Made by a program: the position numbers and the translations under genes. From positions 186,001 to 250,000 of the forward strand of contig JAKSGN010000007.1 of NCBI GenBank assembly GCA_024180945.1: 64,000 nucleotides of DNA, written 5' to 3'. The notes under the pieces were generated by a model. The model was given only the letters and a program-made list of their open reading frames with translations. It did no database searches and had not been told where the DNA came from. Source of the DNA: Macrophomina tecta. Lineage: Eukaryota > Ascomycota > Dothideomycetes > Botryosphaeriales > Botryosphaeriaceae. Shown one piece after another: positions 61,883 through 64,000 of this stretch; the first letter of the stretch is position 1; every line of letters starts with the position of its first letter.

Positions 61883-62313
61883 TCAGCAGTCGACCGTCTT
61901 CGAGTCCAGGGGCGTCCAGTTTTTGGCAATCTCCCAGCCACCCAAATCGAACGTGTTCGTCGTCGTCTGCCACTCGTGGAACCTCCACGCGGTGACCTAC
62001 TCCGAGTCAGTGTCTATAGTCCTTCCAACAAGCATGCAGTATTCCGACTTACGGTGCAGTAGCAGCGCGGGTCCGTGGCAGTGCAGGAGTCACAGCCGGT
62101 GAACTGCGAAGTGAAGTCCTGCCCGTAGATGTTCTCGTTGGCAGAGCTAAACGACTTGACCGTCTCGCGGATGGTGGGGCAAGCCTTCTGGAACTCAGCG
62201 GCACCGTCAGTGCAGGTGGCCTTGGCGGACTTGAACTGGATGGTGTGGCGCGTGCAGCCAAGGGCGGTGCTGGCGAGGGACAGGACAGCGAGGGAGGTGG
62301 TGAGGAACTGCAT
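61883..62313 (-). CDS. Small secreted cysteine-containing protein, candidate effector
   Basis: A 124-residue protein with a clear signal peptide (MQFLTTSLAVLSLASTALG, cleavage near residue 19). The exons are 62313-62053 and 61996-61883. The 56-nt intron (ACC|GTAAGT to GTAG|GTC) is phase 0. Without splicing the frame stops earlier, which would hide the second half (FHEWQTTNTFDLGGWEI, ending in Cys). The mature part has about eight cysteines (TRHTIQF, TCTDGAAEFQKACP, GCDSC, DPRCYCT, terminal C), which suggests four disulfides. A TATATAA element lies about 100 bp upstream (near 62411-62425 on the minus strand). The family is not recognised. Size, secretion and cysteines fit an effector or surface protein. 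Confidence 0.82.
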
Positions 62314-62410
62314 CTTGAAAGTGTCTAGAAATGGTCCCGTTTTGTTTCTTATTCTCTTTTAGGACAGTTGAGGTTTGGATGATCACTGACAACCCGGTGC
62401 AGATGAAGGG

Positions 62411-62425
62411 GCCTTATATACAGGA
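62411..62425 (-). promoter_or_regulatory. TATA box of the small secreted protein gene
   Basis: CTGTATATAAGGCCCC on the minus strand lies about 100 bp before the ATG at 62313, which is reasonable spacing with a short leader. Confidence 0.55.
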
Positions 62426-63399
62426 CCGCATGGCAGCTCTATCGTCACGCTCAATGCGGCTCTCTGCGTCACACACCGCGATAGCCGTTCTCGAAGGCTT
62501 CGGTGCACTCATGGCTCGTATCGCCCGCTGTCAGTAATTGGGAGGCCTTTTATTGGAAACGTACTCGCGTTCGCGTTCTCTCCTATTCTCACCAGATGCG
62601 TGGTCTTGGAGGACTGTGATATATGAGGCCGAGCTTTCAGGCAAACCGTTACTTGCTGCTTTAAGTAGAGATCGGTGTGATCGCTCGGCGAAACGTTGCA
62701 GTTGGACGGAAAGAGCGGCTTCAGTGTGCTGTGTAGATTCAGCGTAGCGCTTACGTGGACGTTCATATGCACATCGCAGAAGGAAGATACACAGGGAGAG
62801 GGTTTGGAAATAATGCCCGTGGGAGGGAGTGGATGGTTCCCTTGAAACACAATGCTTAGGACGTGTCATATACGAGAGGTGTTCTTCACGCTCCAAAGCC
62901 TCCTGTACAAAAGATATTGATGTGATTATAGAGTACCCAAGGAATTGAGTTTCTGAATTGCGGCTCCAGCACCATTGCTACTGTAACGAACAGAGAATCG
63001 GGCAGACTCTCGCTAAGCTTTCCTCATGAAGCTTAGGGCTAATTAGTCACCTGCCCTGCAGCTGACGGGATGTACGCCTTCTCTCCCCGTCTCGGCTTCA
63101 CATCACGTTTTCTCAATCAACTACGTTCGAGCTTCGTTGCTTTCCCCGCCATCTTCCCTCGTGCTTCGTCTTTGTCAATTCCTACCGCGAGACAGTGCAC
63201 CGCCGAGACCGGGTGTGGGCCCGGCGGGCTTATGTGCGGAGAAACTGACTCAGCGGCACAGTCCTTCCACCCCCGCCATCATGAGCTGTGATGAAACGCG
63301 AACACGAGTTGGTTACGACCGACCCTGACATTTGGCGTACTCCCTATCCAAGCGCCCCAATCTTGCGAAGACTTTACCACGCTCCGCCTTCCCTTTTCG
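62426..63399. other. Intergenic region between two divergent genes
   Basis: Promoter region for both neighbours. No supported coding frame. Confidence 0.55.
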
Positions 63400-64000
63400 A
63401 TGGACTCCCGATCTCCGGGGTCGCACCATCACCACCGTGCCGCCGCCGGCGCACGCCGGCCCCCTTCGTGCTTGCAGTGTCAGCAGCGCAAGATCAAGTG
63501 TGATCGGAAGCTGCCATGCAACCGGTGCGTTCGCGGCCGGCGCACTGGTGCTTGTTTCTATGCAGTTTCCTCCACTTCACCTTCTGTCGCTCAGGATCGC
63601 GTTGCGGCAGAGGACCAGTCCAATCATGACGCCAATGCCAGCGGACCGGCGGGTCCTGGTGATGACGGCGGTGTTGGAAATGCTGTTCATTTACGAACTG
63701 CGAGGGCTACAAGTGTAGATGTAGCCTCACTTGAGAGGAGAGTGAAAGAGTTGGAAGAGAGGCTCAAGGATCTATCTAATTCACCTAATGCCAAACCGGC
63801 AGCGGGGATCATGAGTCTACCCTACGCCTTTCGGAAGGGAAGAGTCTTTGGCCAGAGCCATTGGATGCACTTTGTCGATCCGGTGAGTATATCTTGATAC
63901 TTACTGGTTGGTCATGTTTTCTCGTACCTGTGCATTCAGGCCGCTCGTATAAATGACTGACCACCATTCCCAGTTCCCGGGCATAGTGAGGCTGGACAAA
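63400..64000 (+). CDS. Zn2Cys6 transcription factor, 5' part, cut by right edge
   Basis: The start of a nuclear regulator. Exon 1 is 63400-63882 and exon 2 begins at 63974 (GTGAGT donor, CCCAG acceptor, phase 0) and runs off the window. The first ~22 residues are His/Arg/Ala-rich. The zinc cluster near residues 24-53 reads CLQCQQRKIKCDRKLPCNRC, then a final Cys in TGACF. A flexible linker follows, then a coiled coil (ASLERRVKELEERLKDL, residues ~112-128). Exon 2 continues as FPGIVRLDK. An upstream Met in another frame (63332) lacks this domain. The target pathway is unknown. Confidence 0.9.

Overview
The window is nuclear DNA of a filamentous ascomycete (Pezizomycotina). The signs are short introns of about 50-65 nt with GTRNGT donors and CTGAC branch sites, three Zn2Cys6 regulators, two HET-domain proteins, small secreted proteins, a dispersed 5S rRNA gene and an A+T-rich block of repeats that looks degraded by RIP (C to T at CpA). 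A Dothideomycete-like genome would fit, but the genus cannot be read from the sequence. I translated and spliced every gene model by eye, and most junctions preserve frame exactly.

Left part (1-13.2 kb): a Zn2Cys6 regulator runs off the left edge. A 3.3-kb GC-rich spacer follows, then the cytosolic Fe-S assembly factor CIA2. Next is a complete but inactivated Tc1/mariner element (6211-7521, 30-bp inverted ends, TA duplication). Nearly 4.8 kb without a convincing gene ends at a small secreted protein that resembles a beta/gamma-crystallin fold.

Repeat island (13.27-21.4 kb): an apparently intact hAT transposase gene lies between short inverted repeats. Nested LTR retrotransposon remains follow, including a minus-strand Ty1/copia carcass whose zinc knuckle, protease and integrase are still readable and whose reverse transcriptase is missing. 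An intact 5S rRNA gene sits just beyond the island at 22235-22353.

Accessory block (23.4-44.1 kb): FAD monooxygenase, HET protein, hypothetical protein, rhodopsin-like membrane protein, alpha/beta hydrolase, GH78 alpha-L-rhamnosidase, a divergently transcribed sugar transporter, an unusual fusion of an FAD monooxygenase to a polytopic membrane domain, and a second HET protein. The rhamnosidase-transporter pair suggests uptake and intracellular cleavage of rhamnosides. The neighbouring oxygenases and hydrolase could act on the released aglycone, but that is inference.

Right part (44.9-64 kb): mostly core genes with long gene-free spacers. These are a GT34-like glycosyltransferase with an atypical active-site region, glutamate decarboxylase, a Zn2Cys6 regulator with a GC-AG intron, adenine deaminase, a small secreted cysteine-containing protein, and the start of another Zn2Cys6 regulator cut by the right edge.
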